DNA from: Hymenobacter sp. 5317J-9
Lineage (GTDB): Bacteria > Bacteroidota > Bacteroidia > Cytophagales > Hymenobacteraceae
Reading direction: 5' to 3'
Length of the DNA stretch: 64,000 nucleotides
NCBI RefSeq assembly: GCF_022921075.1
Contig: NZ_CP095050.1
Location: 1,364,001 to 1,428,000 of the forward strand
This document shows positions 33,517 through 42,718 of this stretch, one piece after another. The notes beneath the pieces are model-generated. The model searched no databases, was not told the origin of the DNA, and was given only the letters and a program-made list of their open reading frames with translations. How positions within the stretch are numbered: position 1 is the first letter of the stretch; the number at the start of each line of letters is the position of its first letter. The position numbers and the translations under genes are program-made.

Positions 33517-35013
33517 ATGTGCGGAATAGTAGGTTTTCACGGTCCCGATAACGTTGTAGGCGATATGATTGTCGGCCTCACTGCCCTGCAGCACCGGGGG
33601 CAGGACGCGGCCGGCATCGCCACCTTCGACGACTCGTTTCACCTGTGCAAAGGCCAGGGCCTCGTCAACGACGTGTTCAAGCCCAAGCACGTGAAGAAGC
33701 TTAAGGGCAACATCGGCATCGGGCACGTGCGCTACACCACCCAGGGCGCCAACGACTCCGACCTGGCCCAGCCCTTCACCACCAGCTACCCCTTCGGGCT
33801 GGCCATGGTGCACAACGGCAACGTCATCAACTTCCGCGACGTGGCCAAGCGCCTGCACGACAAGTACCACGTGCTGCCCAAAACCACCAACGACCTTGAG
33901 CTCATCATGTACACCTTCGCCTCGGAGCTGCGCGTGAAAGACCTCGACCACATTTCGGTGGTGGACATTTTCGATGCCGTGGAAACCACGCAGGAGCTGG
34001 TGAAGGGTGCTTACGCCACCATCACCGTCATTGCCGGCCACGGCCTGCTGGCCTTCACCGACCCGCTGGGCATCCGCCCGCTGGCGTTGGGGCGGCGCGA
34101 CACGCCCAATGGCCCGGTCTACGCCTTCGTGTCGGAAAGCACCTGCTTCGATTACCTGGACTTTGAGTTTGTGGAGAATGTCGGCCCCGGCCAGGCCATT
34201 TTCATCGACAACAACTACCAAGTGCACCGCAAAAACCAGTATGCGCTGCCTAAGAACTTCTGCGCCTTCGAGCAGATTTATTTCGCCCGCGAAGACTCCG
34301 TGATTCATGGCCGCCTGGTGGCGCGCGAGCGGGTGCGGCTGGGTAAAATCCTGGCCCGCAAAGTGGTTGATGCCGGCCTGAAGCCCGACATGGTGATTGA
34401 CGTGCCCAGCTCGGGCTACTTCGCCGCCTCCGGGCTGGCCGAGGCCATTGGCGTGCCCTACCGCCGCGCGCTGGTGAAGAATAACCACATGGGCCGCTCC
34501 TTCATCGTGCCCACCCAGGCCGGGCGCGAAGACGTGGTGAAGAAGAAGCTGAACCCCATCCGCGAGTTCGTGCAGGGCAAAAAGGTGGCCGTGGTGGACG
34601 ACAGCATCGTGCGCGGCACCACCTCGCGCCGCATCGTGCGCCTGCTGCGCGAGGCGGGCGCTTCCGAGGTCTACTTTATTTCGAGCGCACCGCCCATCGT
34701 GTCGCCCTGCATCTACGGCATCGACATGGCCATGAGCACCGAGCTGATTGCGGCCAACTACACCACCGACGAAATCTGCCGCTACATCGAAGCCGATAAA
34801 GTCATTTACCAGGATTTACAGGATTTGGAGGAGCTGTTTGCCGAAGAAAAAGGCCACGGCGGCAGCTGCTTCGCCTGCTTCTCGGGCAAGTACCCGACGG
34901 GCGACGTGACGCACTACCTGCGCCACATTCAGGAGGAGCGCGCCAGCCACCGCGGCGACAAAAAGGACAAGAAGTCGGTGAGCGCCAAAGCGCCCGCGCC
35001 GACGGAGCATTAA
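33517..35013 (+). CDS. purF: Amidophosphoribosyltransferase
   Basis: 498 residues, first committed enzyme of purine synthesis (PRPP + Gln to phosphoribosylamine). Cys2 after Met removal is the Ntn glutaminase nucleophile (MCGIVGFHG), followed by LTALQHRGQDAAGI and IGHVRYTTQG. The C-terminal half has the PRPP motif VAVVDDSIVRGTTSRRIVRLL and FISSAPPIVSPCIYGIDM. The C-terminal tail is Lys/Ala-rich. It is flanked by palindromic repeat copies 2 and 3, which separate it from purN and purM. Confidence 0.96.
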   Translation: MCGIVGFHGPDNVVGDMIVGLTALQHRGQDAAGIATFDDSFHLCKGQGLVNDVFKPKHVKKLKGNIGIGHVRYTTQGANDSDLAQPFTTSYPFGLAMVHNGNVINFRDVAKRLHDKYHVLPKTTNDLELIMYTFASELRVKDLDHISVVDIFDAVETTQELVKGAYATITVIAGHGLLAFTDPLGIRPLALGRRDTPNGPVYAFVSESTCFDYLDFEFVENVGPGQAIFIDNNYQVHRKNQYALPKNFCAFEQIYFAREDSVIHGRLVARERVRLGKILARKVVDAGLKPDMVIDVPSSGYFAASGLAEAIGVPYRRALVKNNHMGRSFIVPTQAGREDVVKKKLNPIREFVQGKKVAVVDDSIVRGTTSRRIVRLLREAGASEVYFISSAPPIVSPCIYGIDMAMSTELIAANYTTDEICRYIEADKVIYQDLQDLEELFAEEKGHGGSCFACFSGKYPTGDVTHYLRHIQEERASHRGDKKDKKSVSAKAPAPTEH

Positions 35014-35038
35014 TCCTCTGCTAAAAACAACGAATGAA

Positions 35039-35134
35039 GAACGTCATGCTGAGCGCAGCCGAAGCATCTCTACCGCAGTAGTAATCAATTACTCTCGCGG
35101 TAGAGATGCTTCGACTGCGCTCAGCATGACGTTC
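35039..35134. repeat. Dispersed palindromic repeat, copy 3
   Basis: Arms 35039-35076 and 35097-35134, 38 bp with one G-T mismatch pair, 20-base centre. It fills the purF-purM gap. Confidence 0.92.
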
Positions 35135-35166
35135 TGGTTAGCTTAATCAATACCGATAGTTTCCCC

Positions 35167-36261
35167 ATGTCCACCACCAACAACCCCGCCGGCTACTCCA
35201 TCGAAGAAGGCAACGCCGCTTCCCGCAACGCCTACGGCTGGGCCAAAAAGACCTTCGCCAACCGCGCCGGCAAGCCCGGCGAAGCCGCCCAGGACCTCGA
35301 CGGCGGCTTTGCCAACGAAATTCGGTTCGGCAACGCCCGCCTCGGCATCAGCTCCGACGGCATCGGGACCAAGATTGAGGTGGCCGAGCGCACCGGCCGC
35401 TACGACACCCTGGGCTTCGACCTCGTGGCCATGACCGCCGACGACCTCATTGTGGCCGGCTTCGTGCCCACCAACCTCTCCAACATCATCGACGTGAACC
35501 ACCTCGACTACGACGTGGTGGACCAGATGATGCGCGGCCTGCACGACGCCTGCAACTTCGCCCAAATCGCTATTACGGGCGGCGAAATTGCGGAGCTCGG
35601 CAACCGCATCGGCGGTTGGCCCGGTGCGAAAATGAACTTCAACTGGTGCTCCACGGCCATCGGCAGCCTGCACCCCAGCCTGGCGCGGCCCCTGAGCGGG
35701 CACACGGCCCAGGCCGGCATGGCCGTGGTGGCCATACAGTCGCCTTCGTTCCGCTCCAACGGCTACTCGCTGGCCCGCAAAACGCTGACGCGCCTCTTTG
35801 GCGACAACTGGCACGAGGCGCCTTATGACGGCCCCGACGCCGACCAGTACCCCACCTGGGGCGACGCCATGCTCGCGCCCTCGCTCATCTACTCGCCCGG
35901 GGTGGCAGCCCTGCTCGACGCCGGCCTGCCGCTGCACGGCGCGGCCCACATCACCGGCGGCGGCGTGGCCGACAACTTCCAGCGCGTGCTCAAAAACGGC
36001 CTTGGCGCGGTGCTCGACAACCTGTTTGAGCCCCTGCCCGCCATGCAGCGCCTGCTTGAAATCGGCGACCTCAGCCCTGAAACCGCCTACCTCTACTGGA
36101 ACATGGGCACCGGCATGCTGCTGGTGACCGAACCGGCGTCGGCGGCGGCCGTGGTGGCCTCGCTGCAAGCCAGCGGCTACGCGGCGCAGGTGGCCGGCCA
36201 CCTCACGGCCGAGCGCGGCGTGACCTTGCGCGTGCGGGCCGGAGAGCTGCGCTACGCCTAG
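35167..36261 (+). CDS. purM: Phosphoribosylformylglycinamidine cyclo-ligase (AIR synthase)
   Basis: 364 residues. ATP-dependent ring closure of FGAM to AIR. Typical stretches are ARLGISSDGIGTKIEVAER, DLVAMTADDLIVAGFVPTNL, QIAITGGEIAELGNRI, RSNGYSLARKTL and AAHITGGGVADNFQRVLKNG, then LYWNMGTGMLLV. Last gene of the pur run; an inverted repeat (36281-36315) follows 20 bases later. Confidence 0.95.
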   Translation: MSTTNNPAGYSIEEGNAASRNAYGWAKKTFANRAGKPGEAAQDLDGGFANEIRFGNARLGISSDGIGTKIEVAERTGRYDTLGFDLVAMTADDLIVAGFVPTNLSNIIDVNHLDYDVVDQMMRGLHDACNFAQIAITGGEIAELGNRIGGWPGAKMNFNWCSTAIGSLHPSLARPLSGHTAQAGMAVVAIQSPSFRSNGYSLARKTLTRLFGDNWHEAPYDGPDADQYPTWGDAMLAPSLIYSPGVAALLDAGLPLHGAAHITGGGVADNFQRVLKNGLGAVLDNLFEPLPAMQRLLEIGDLSPETAYLYWNMGTGMLLVTEPASAAAVVASLQASGYAAQVAGHLTAERGVTLRVRAGELRYA

Positions 36262-36280
36262 CAGCATCGCCTGCCCGCAA

Positions 36281-36315
36281 CCACGGCCTGCCTCGCGGTT
36301 CGGGGCAGGCCGTGG
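36281..36315. terminator. Hairpin after purM
   Basis: 12-bp perfect stem CCACGGCCTGCC (36281-36292) / GGCAGGCCGTGG (36304-36315). There is no T run, so it is a weak or factor-dependent terminator at best. Confidence 0.4.
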
Positions 36316-36388
36316 CAATTATATAGGGATGCTTGCGTAATGCGGGAGGGTATTTGCCGTTATTTGTGCTCAACGGCATCTCTTTGGC

Positions 36389-36868
36389 ATGAAACGTAAA
36401 CGACTCCTCAACGGCGCGGCCCTGGTACTTGGCTTGTTGGGCGTGTATTTCAAGCTCAACTGGTGGGCGGGGGCCAATGCGCTGCTGCTGTCCGGCTTCG
36501 GGGCGTTGTTGGGTTCGGTGCTGGGCTTCACGGCCCGCGCCAATGCCGAAGCCGGCACTTCCTACGTGCTCAACTACGTCATGGTGGCCACCCTCACGCT
36601 GGGCATTCTGACCGTGGTGTTCCGCCTGATGCACTGGTCCGGCGACGGCCTGCTGGTGTGGGCTTCCGACGGCCTGCTCCTGGTGCTGGTCATCATGCTC
36701 ATCTTCTCCAAAAACCGCGTGGTGTCCCACCAGTTCGTCACCGTGCTGGCCATCTTCTTCACGCTGGTCATTGCGCTGCTCAGCTTTGTTCCAGGCCACC
36801 AGCCGGCGCCGCGCACCCAGCCAGAGCGTGCGGCGCAACAGGAAGAAGCCTGGTTGGAACTCGATTAG
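36389..36868 (+). CDS. Four-span membrane protein, GldL-like N-terminus
   Basis: 159 residues with about four hydrophobic segments (8-22, 28-45, 62-80, 84-103, 108-128). The opening GAALVLGLLGVYFKLNWWAG and the later VFRLMHWSGDGLLVWASDGL both carry the FKxxHW/GxxLL pattern seen in the membrane part of the gliding/T9SS motor protein GldL. That similarity is by eye and could reflect only shared membrane composition. No GldM or other T9SS motor gene is nearby. Inner membrane protein of unknown function. Confidence 0.65.
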   Translation: MKRKRLLNGAALVLGLLGVYFKLNWWAGANALLLSGFGALLGSVLGFTARANAEAGTSYVLNYVMVATLTLGILTVVFRLMHWSGDGLLVWASDGLLLVLVIMLIFSKNRVVSHQFVTVLAIFFTLVIALLSFVPGHQPAPRTQPERAAQQEEAWLELD

Positions 36869-36904
36869 GCCGGCCGCATTGCGCGCGCCGCTAGTGCGCC
36901 GCAG

Positions 36905-38395
36905 CTACGCCCCGCGCACCGGCTTTTTTTCCAGAATCAGCTCCGTGCGGTACTCGCAAAGCGTTTTTTCCAGACCCACCGGGAAAATGTGGGGGTTGAG
37001 GAAGCGCCGGATGCTGGGGTCGAGGCTTTGCACCTCGCGCTGGGCGTGGGCGCGGCTTTCGGCCAGCGTGGGCAGGTCGAGCACGCGTTTGCCCTGGCGG
37101 AACACCGGCTCCAATAGCTCCTTAAACTTGGTTTCGGGCTTGATGGCGAGGCGGCGCGTGAGGTCGGCCGGGTCGATGAGGATGAGCTGGTCGGGGAGGG
37201 GCTGAGCGGTGTTGTAGAGCATGTCGGCGCGGGGCTTGCCGTACTCGTTGAGGTAGCGGCGCACCTGCAAAATGCCCGGAATGCTGGTTTTGGCCACCTG
37301 CTCCGAGAGCTTGATGGTGAAGTCCCAGCCCGAGTCGTCGGCTTTGCGCAGGGCGGCCAGCTTGTACACGCCCCCCAGCGCGGCCTGGTTGTAGGCCGTC
37401 ACGAGCTGAGTGCCCACGCCCCAGGTGTCGATGCGGGCGCCCTGCTGTTTGAGGCTGGTGATGAGGTTTTCTTCCAGGTCGTTGCTGGCCACGATGCGCG
37501 TTTCCGTGAAACCGGCCTCGTCCAGTACCGCCCGCGCCTCGCGGCTGAGGTAGGCCAGGTCGCCCGAATCGAGCCGGATGCCGGCCAGCTCGTGGCCCTG
37601 CGCCCGCATGTCGCGCGCCACCGAAATGGCCCGGCGCACGCCCTCAATCGTGTCGTAGGTATCGACCAGAAACACCGAGTCGTCGGGAAAAGCCTGCGCG
37701 TAGGCCGAAAACGCCTGCGTCTCGTCGCCAAAGGCCTGCACCCAGCTGTGGGCGTGCGTGCCCTTCACCGGAATGCCGTAGCGCTGCCCGGCCAGCACGT
37801 TGCTGGTGGCATCGGCCCCGCCCAGGTAGGCTGCCCGGCTGGCCCCCATGCCGCCATCGAAGCCCTGGGCGCGGCGCAGGCCAAACTCCAGCACCTGGTC
37901 GGAAGGCCCGGCGGCCTCCCGAATGCGGGCGGCCTTGGTGGCAATCAGGGTCTGGAAATTGATGAGCGTGAGCAGGGCCGTTTCCAGCAGCTGGGCTTGC
38001 AGCAGCGGCCCGCGCACGCGCACCAGCGGCTCGTTGCCAAACACCACGGTGCCTTCAGCCACGGCGTCGATGTCGCAGGTGAACTTCAGCTGGCGCAGGT
38101 AGTCCAGAAAATCGGCCGGAAACATGACGGCGCCCTTGCTGCCGCGCAGGCTGCCGAGATAGGCCAGGTCGTCTTCGGAGAAATGCAGGTTTTCGACCCA
38201 GTCCACGGCCAGGGCCAGGCCCGCCGCCACCGCGTAGCCGCCCGCGAAGGGTGCCTTGCGGAAGTAGAGGTGAAACACGGCCTCGCGGTCCTGCATGCCC
38301 TGCTGCCAGTAGCCGTAGGCCATGGTGAGCTGGTACAGGTCGGTGACGAGGGCGAGCGAGGGCGCGTAGAGGCCGGAAAGGGGGGCTGTGTTCAT
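36905..38395 (-). CDS. pncB: Nicotinate phosphoribosyltransferase
   Basis: 496 residues, the long bacterial form. Makes nicotinate mononucleotide from nicotinate and PRPP for NAD salvage. Signatures: LVTDLYQLTMAYGYWQQG, LRRAQGFDGGMGASRAAYLG, GIPVKGTHAHSWVQAFGDE (catalytic His), FLVDTYDTIEGVRRAI, AGIRLDSGDLAYLSREAR and IVASNDLEENLITSL. It is transcribed divergently from the DUF1345 gene with 82 bases between start codons and converges on the small membrane protein gene. Confidence 0.95.
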   Translation of the reverse strand: MNTAPLSGLYAPSLALVTDLYQLTMAYGYWQQGMQDREAVFHLYFRKAPFAGGYAVAAGLALAVDWVENLHFSEDDLAYLGSLRGSKGAVMFPADFLDYLRQLKFTCDIDAVAEGTVVFGNEPLVRVRGPLLQAQLLETALLTLINFQTLIATKAARIREAAGPSDQVLEFGLRRAQGFDGGMGASRAAYLGGADATSNVLAGQRYGIPVKGTHAHSWVQAFGDETQAFSAYAQAFPDDSVFLVDTYDTIEGVRRAISVARDMRAQGHELAGIRLDSGDLAYLSREARAVLDEAGFTETRIVASNDLEENLITSLKQQGARIDTWGVGTQLVTAYNQAALGGVYKLAALRKADDSGWDFTIKLSEQVAKTSIPGILQVRRYLNEYGKPRADMLYNTAQPLPDQLILIDPADLTRRLAIKPETKFKELLEPVFRQGKRVLDLPTLAESRAHAQREVQSLDPSIRRFLNPHIFPVGLEKTLCEYRTELILEKKPVRGA

Positions 38396-38477
38396 ACCGC
38401 GAAGTAACAGCGGGGCGGGACTTTTTGCTTTTGGGGGCTGGGCGCAAGGGCCCGCGCGGCCCTACCTTGGCGGCCCC

Positions 38478-39239
38478 ATGAGCAAGAAACGCGCCGCTGC
38501 CCCCGCCACCACGCCCGAAAAAAACGCCCCCAAACTGGTCCGCTCGCTCGACGTGCGCTGGCGGCTGGGGCTGGCGCTGCTGGTGGGCGGCCTGGCGGCT
38601 TGGCTGCTGCCCTACGCCCTGGCCCCGTGGATTTCGGCGGCCGAAATTGGCCCGCTGGCCCGCACCGTCATGGGCTGGGTCGGGTTTGGGGCGGCCGATT
38701 TGGTGCAGGTGCTGCTGGGCATGTGGGCGGCCGATACCGAAGACATTCGCTGCGTGGCCGCCACCGAAGACCTGCCCCGCACCCTGGGCTTCGTGCTGGT
38801 GCTGGCGGCGGCCCTGGCCAGCCTGGGCGCGGTGGTGGGCCTGCTGCATTCGCTCGACAAGCTGCCGCCCCATGTGAGCACGCTGCACGTGGCACTCAGC
38901 GTGGCCGCCGTGGTGCTGGCCTGGCTGCTGGTGCACGTGGTATTCACGCTGCGCTACGCCCACACGTATTACGACCAGGACGAGGAAACTGGCTGCGACG
39001 TGGGCGGCCTCGTGTTCCCCGACGACCAGGGCGACGCCACCCGGCCCAAGCTCAAGCCCAACTACATCGACTTCGCCTACTTCTCCTTCGTCATCGGCAT
39101 GACGGCCCAAACTGCTGATATCGCCATTGCCAGCCGCGAACTGCGCGGCGTGGCGCTGCTGCACGGCTGCGTATCGTTTCTGTTCAATACCGTCATCGTG
39201 GCCCTCACCATCGGCACCGTGGGCGGCCTGCTGAACTAG
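38478..39239 (+). CDS. DUF1345 membrane protein
   Basis: 253 residues from ATG 38478, preceded by a TACCTTGG box (close to TAnnTTTG) at 38470. Six or so hydrophobic segments. The family hallmark is the C-terminal YIDFAYFSFVIGMTAQTADI motif after a His-Thr-Tyr-Tyr stretch (LRYAHTYYDQ). Inner membrane protein of unknown activity, widespread in bacteria. Confidence 0.82.
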   Translation: MSKKRAAAPATTPEKNAPKLVRSLDVRWRLGLALLVGGLAAWLLPYALAPWISAAEIGPLARTVMGWVGFGAADLVQVLLGMWAADTEDIRCVAATEDLPRTLGFVLVLAAALASLGAVVGLLHSLDKLPPHVSTLHVALSVAAVVLAWLLVHVVFTLRYAHTYYDQDEETGCDVGGLVFPDDQGDATRPKLKPNYIDFAYFSFVIGMTAQTADIAIASRELRGVALLHGCVSFLFNTVIVALTIGTVGGLLN

Positions 39240-39287
39240 CGGTAGAGGAGCAAATGACTTTGCTCGTTCGCTATTTACCTCGGCTGC

Positions 39288-39953
39288 CTAAGAAATAAGC
39301 CCCCGGCTCACGGCCAGCTTGATGAGGGCGGCGGTGTTCTTGGCCTGGGTTTTGGCGATGATGTTTTGGCGGTGGGTTTCGATGGTGCGCTTGCTGGTGA
39401 ACAGCTTGTCGGCGATTTCGCCGTTGGTGAGGCCTTCGGCGATGAGCTTGAGCACTTCCAATTCGCGGGCCGTGAGGTCGGCGCCGGCGTGGGCGGCGCC
39501 GTCGTCGGTGGTGGCGCTGCTCACGCCCGAGGAGTTGGCCACGGCCTTGTAAAGCATATTCAGGCCAATTTCGGTGCACAAAAACGGGCTGCCGGACGCC
39601 ACCGTCCGAATGGCGTAGGTGATTTCGCTGATGGCCGCGTTCTTCAGCACGTAGCCCAGGGCGCCGGCTTCCAGCATGCGGGCCACATAGTTTTCGTGGT
39701 CGAGCATGGTGAGCACCAGCACGTGTACCTCCGGGAAGCGGCGGCGCAGCTCGGGCATGGTGGCAAAGCCGTCCATGACGGGCATTTGCACGTCCATCAG
39801 CACTACGTCGGCGGGCGTGGTTTCGAGTATGGCCAGCACCTCGGCGCCGTTGCTGGCCTCGCCCACCACGTCAAGGTCGGCATCGGCGGAAAGCAACGCC
39901 CGGATGCCGTCGCGCAGAATGGTGTGGTCGTCGGCTAGCAGGATGCGGGTCAT
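39288..39953 (-). CDS. NarL/LuxR-family response regulator
   Basis: 221 residues from ATG 39953. The receiver is complete: acidic pair ADDH (Asp8, Asp9), phospho-Asp54 in VVLMDVQMPVMDG, the Thr in VLVLTMLD and Lys in YVLKNA. The C-terminal LuxR HTH is LTARELEVLKLIAEGLTNGE then KLFTSKRTIETHRQNI. It is divergent from a second regulator (40209-40859) with an almost identical HTH, so the two may bind the same sites. No kinase gene is adjacent. Confidence 0.92.
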   Translation of the reverse strand: MTRILLADDHTILRDGIRALLSADADLDVVGEASNGAEVLAILETTPADVVLMDVQMPVMDGFATMPELRRRFPEVHVLVLTMLDHENYVARMLEAGALGYVLKNAAISEITYAIRTVASGSPFLCTEIGLNMLYKAVANSSGVSSATTDDGAAHAGADLTARELEVLKLIAEGLTNGEIADKLFTSKRTIETHRQNIIAKTQAKNTAALIKLAVSRGLIS

Positions 39954-40208
39954 GGCGGGGGAGGGGGTTAACGGTGTCGGAACGGGCAGCGAACAGCAAA
40001 GTTGGGCCCGGTAGCGTATACGGAAGAAGGGGCTCCGTATTTGTACCATTTCGACGACTCACATCCCGCTTTTTTTAGGGATTTATACGGCTTTTGTTAC
40101 CGGATTTAGGGTTCAGCTTCGCGCACCCTGTAATTTCGGGTTGCTAAAAACCAAATTTTTAGTAGTTGGTTGTGCCAACGGCTCACTTCGGTTCTCTGGT
40201 TTACTGCT

Positions 40209-40859
40209 ATGATTCGCCTGCTTCTCTCCGATGGCCACGCTCCTGCGCGCGAGGCACTCCGCGCGGGTTTGGTGGCAGCCGGGGGCATCGAAATAGTGGG
40301 CGAAGCCAGCCACGGCGATGAGCTGCTGGCCCTGCCGGGCACCGCCGCCCCCACAGTTGTGCTGCTCGACCTGAGCCTGCCCGGCCCCGATGCCTTTGCC
40401 CTGCTGCCGGCCCTGCGCGGCCAATACCCGCAGCTGCGGGTGCTGGCCCGCGGCGAGCTCAGCAGCGAGCAATACGTGGCGCGGGCCTTCGACCTGGGCA
40501 GCCACGGCTACGTACTCAAAAACGCGCAAATGCAGGAGCTGACCCACGGCTTGTCCGCCGTGGCCGCGGGCCGCCCCTTCTTATGCTCGGCCATTGGGCT
40601 GGCTCTGCTCAGCCGCCTCTACACCGGCACGCCCGCCGACGGCGACGCCGCCCGCCTGGCCCTGGGCCTGAGCAAGCGCGAAATGGAAGTGCTGAGTCTG
40701 GTGGCCGAAGGCCTCACCAACGCTGAAATTGCCACCAAGCTGTTCACCAGCAAGCGCACGGTCGAAACCCACCGCCAGAACATCATGGACAAGACCCAGA
40801 CCCGCAACACAGCGGCCCTCATCCGGCTGGCGGCCATTCAGGGGCTACTGCCGAGCTGA
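40209..40859 (+). CDS. LuxR-family response regulator with altered receiver
   Basis: 216 residues from ATG 40209. It is clearly a paralog of the divergent regulator (HTH LSKREMEVLSLVAEGLTNAE, KLFTSKRTVETHRQNI). Phospho-Asp54 (VVLLDLSLPGPD) and Lys104 (YVLKNA) are kept, but the acidic pair is reduced to Ser-Asp (LLLSDGH) and the conserved switch Thr is Ala80 (RVLARGEL). Phosphorylation may be weak or signalling constitutive, which would suit a competitor or heterodimer partner of its neighbour. The 255 bases between the two genes contain a CTAAAAA/TTTTTAG hairpin at 40144-40162. Confidence 0.88.
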   Translation: MIRLLLSDGHAPAREALRAGLVAAGGIEIVGEASHGDELLALPGTAAPTVVLLDLSLPGPDAFALLPALRGQYPQLRVLARGELSSEQYVARAFDLGSHGYVLKNAQMQELTHGLSAVAAGRPFLCSAIGLALLSRLYTGTPADGDAARLALGLSKREMEVLSLVAEGLTNAEIATKLFTSKRTVETHRQNIMDKTQTRNTAALIRLAAIQGLLPS

Positions 40860-40929
40860 GGTCAGGTAGTGAGTTTAACGGGGTTGCGGCGCAGCTTGCG
40901 CCAAGCAAAACAGCAAACTCGCCGCCTCA

Positions 40930-41445
40930 CTATTTCACTGCTTCACCGCTGCTCTGCGCGGCGATAATAAATTCGGCCAGCTCGCGGAAGCAGCCGTGGC
41001 CGCCGGCGGTCTGGCAGTGAAAATCGGCCGCGGCGCGGGCAAAGGAGGTCGCATCGCCGGGACAAGCCGAAAAGCCCACCATGCCCAGAATCTCGAGGTC
41101 GTTGGTGTCGTCGCCGATAAAGGCAATCTCGTGGGCGGTCAGCCCGGTGCGGGCCATGATTTCGCGCAGGCAGGCAGGCTTGTCCTTGATGCCCAGGTGC
41201 AACTCCTCGATGCGCAGCTTGGCCGCCCGCGTGCGCACCGACGGCGACACCTCGCCCGTGACGATGCCCGTGGCAATGCCGTGGTGGCGCAGGCGCTCCA
41301 CGCCCATGCCGTCGCGGATGTTGAAACGCTTCATCTCTTCGCCGCGCTCGGAGTAGTACACGCCGCCATCGGTGAGCACGCCGTCGCAGTCGGTGAGCAC
41401 CAGGCGCACGCGGCGGGCGCGGGCAGTGAGGTCGGCTAGTTTCAT
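40930..41445 (-). CDS. kdsC: KdsC-like HAD phosphatase
   Basis: 171 residues from ATG 41445. HAD-superfamily type C0 phosphatase: nucleophile motif VLTDCDGVLTDGGVYY (Asp-x-Asp), motif II TGEVSPSVRTRAAKL, Lys in GIKDKPACL and motif IV FIGDDTNDLEILGMVG. The family dephosphorylates 3-deoxy-D-manno-octulosonate 8-phosphate for lipopolysaccharide Kdo. It is not beside other kds genes, and the same fold serves related nonulosonates, so the exact substrate is inferred. Confidence 0.85.
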   Translation of the reverse strand: MKLADLTARARRVRLVLTDCDGVLTDGGVYYSERGEEMKRFNIRDGMGVERLRHHGIATGIVTGEVSPSVRTRAAKLRIEELHLGIKDKPACLREIMARTGLTAHEIAFIGDDTNDLEILGMVGFSACPGDATSFARAAADFHCQTAGGHGCFRELAEFIIAAQSSGEAVK

Positions 41446-41606
41446 AAAAGCAAGAAAAGCAAGAAGGGGGGAATGCGGGAAAGCGCCGGCCAGGCGCCAA
41501 TTCGGGCGCAAGAACGGCACAGAATGATAAACCAGCGCCGCCCGCGAATTGGGATTATCCCGCAATGACTATCTTAGCTGTAGTTAACTTATCCGGCTTG
41601 TATCAT

Positions 41607-42539
41607 ATGAAGAATTACTTGACTATCGTGGCCCTTGCGGGCAGCTTGTTACCGTTTCAATCCCAGGCACAGCACCGCGACGCGTTGATTGCCGCCGAAA
41701 ACGCGTTTGCCGCCCAAGCCATGCAAGCCGGCACCCGGGCCGCCTTTCTGGCCAACAGTGCCCCCACCGCCCTGGTGGCCGAAAACGGCCGGCTGGCGAA
41801 CGCCCAGGAAGTGTGGCAGGCCCGCCCGACCCAGGAGAACACCCGCCTGCTGTGGTACCCGGTGCTGGCCGATGTGGCCCAGTCGGGCGACGTAGGCTAC
41901 ACCACCGGCCCCTGGAACATCTTGAAAAACAACCAGCCGCAGACCAGCGGCGAATATGTGACCGTGTGGCGCAAGCAGCCCGATGGCACCTGGAAATTTG
42001 CCGTCGATATGGGCATTGTGCGCATTGGCAGCTCCCCGGCTAAGGCGGCTACTGTGCCGCAGCCGCGCCTGCAGGTGGCGGTGGCCACGCCCAGTATGGC
42101 CCCCTCCAGCGTAGTGCTCGATGTAGACCGCCGCTTTGCCGAAGCCGAATTGTCGAAGCCCGGCGCCACCTACCAGCAATACCTCAGCGCCGAAGCCCGC
42201 CTCTACCGCCCGGGCCTGTCGATGATGCAAGGCGCCGCGGCCGTGGCCAACATGAAAAATCTCGATTCGGGCTATGCCTTCGCACCCACCACCGGCTACC
42301 TGGCCGCGGCCGGCGACCTGGGCTACGTGGTGGGCACGCTGCGCCGCTTTGCCACGGCCAAGCACCCCGAAGAAAACGGCAGCTACCTGCGCATTTGGCG
42401 CCGCGAGGCCGTGGCCGGCTGGCGCCTGGTGCTGGAAGTGTTCAACCTGACCAATGCACCGGTAGACGCGGCCGCAGTGCCTACGCAGGCGCCCGACAAC
42501 GTGAGCGGCAGCGCCGGCCCGGCTAAGCGGGCCCAGTAA
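41607..42539 (+). CDS. Exported protein with two SnoaL/DUF4440-like domains
   Basis: 310 residues from ATG 41607. A signal peptide (about 1-21, ending SQAQ) precedes two tandem NTF2-like domains. Both follow the plan RDALIAAENAFAAQAMQAGT/VVLDVDRRFAEAELSKPGAT, an internal YTTGPW/YVVGTLRR strand, and GEYVTVWRKQPDGTWKFAVD or GSYLRIWRREAVAGWRLVLE. This is the usual architecture of exported DUF4440 proteins of Bacteroidota. A pocket is likely, but no catalytic residues or ligand can be assigned. A strong terminator follows. Confidence 0.78.
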   Translation: MKNYLTIVALAGSLLPFQSQAQHRDALIAAENAFAAQAMQAGTRAAFLANSAPTALVAENGRLANAQEVWQARPTQENTRLLWYPVLADVAQSGDVGYTTGPWNILKNNQPQTSGEYVTVWRKQPDGTWKFAVDMGIVRIGSSPAKAATVPQPRLQVAVATPSMAPSSVVLDVDRRFAEAELSKPGATYQQYLSAEARLYRPGLSMMQGAAAVANMKNLDSGYAFAPTTGYLAAAGDLGYVVGTLRRFATAKHPEENGSYLRIWRREAVAGWRLVLEVFNLTNAPVDAAAVPTQAPDNVSGSAGPAKRAQ

Positions 42540-42554
42540 GAAAAATCTGTCTGT

Positions 42555-42588
42555 AAAAACCCTCGCTGCACCCGCTGCGAGGGTTTTT
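42555..42588. terminator. Terminator after the SnoaL-like gene
   Basis: 12-bp stem AAAAACCCTCGC (42555-42566) / GCGAGGGTTTTT (42577-42588) with T run. Confidence 0.85.
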
Positions 42589-42718
42589 TTGTATCTTTTG
42601 GGAAGCTGCCGCTGGGCTTGAGTGAGTGGACGCGTAAGGCCTTGGAAGCTGGCGCGTCTAGCCAGGTATGGCGCAACATTCGCTAGCACCCCGTTTCTTA
42701 CTCTCTAGTTTTCAGCCC

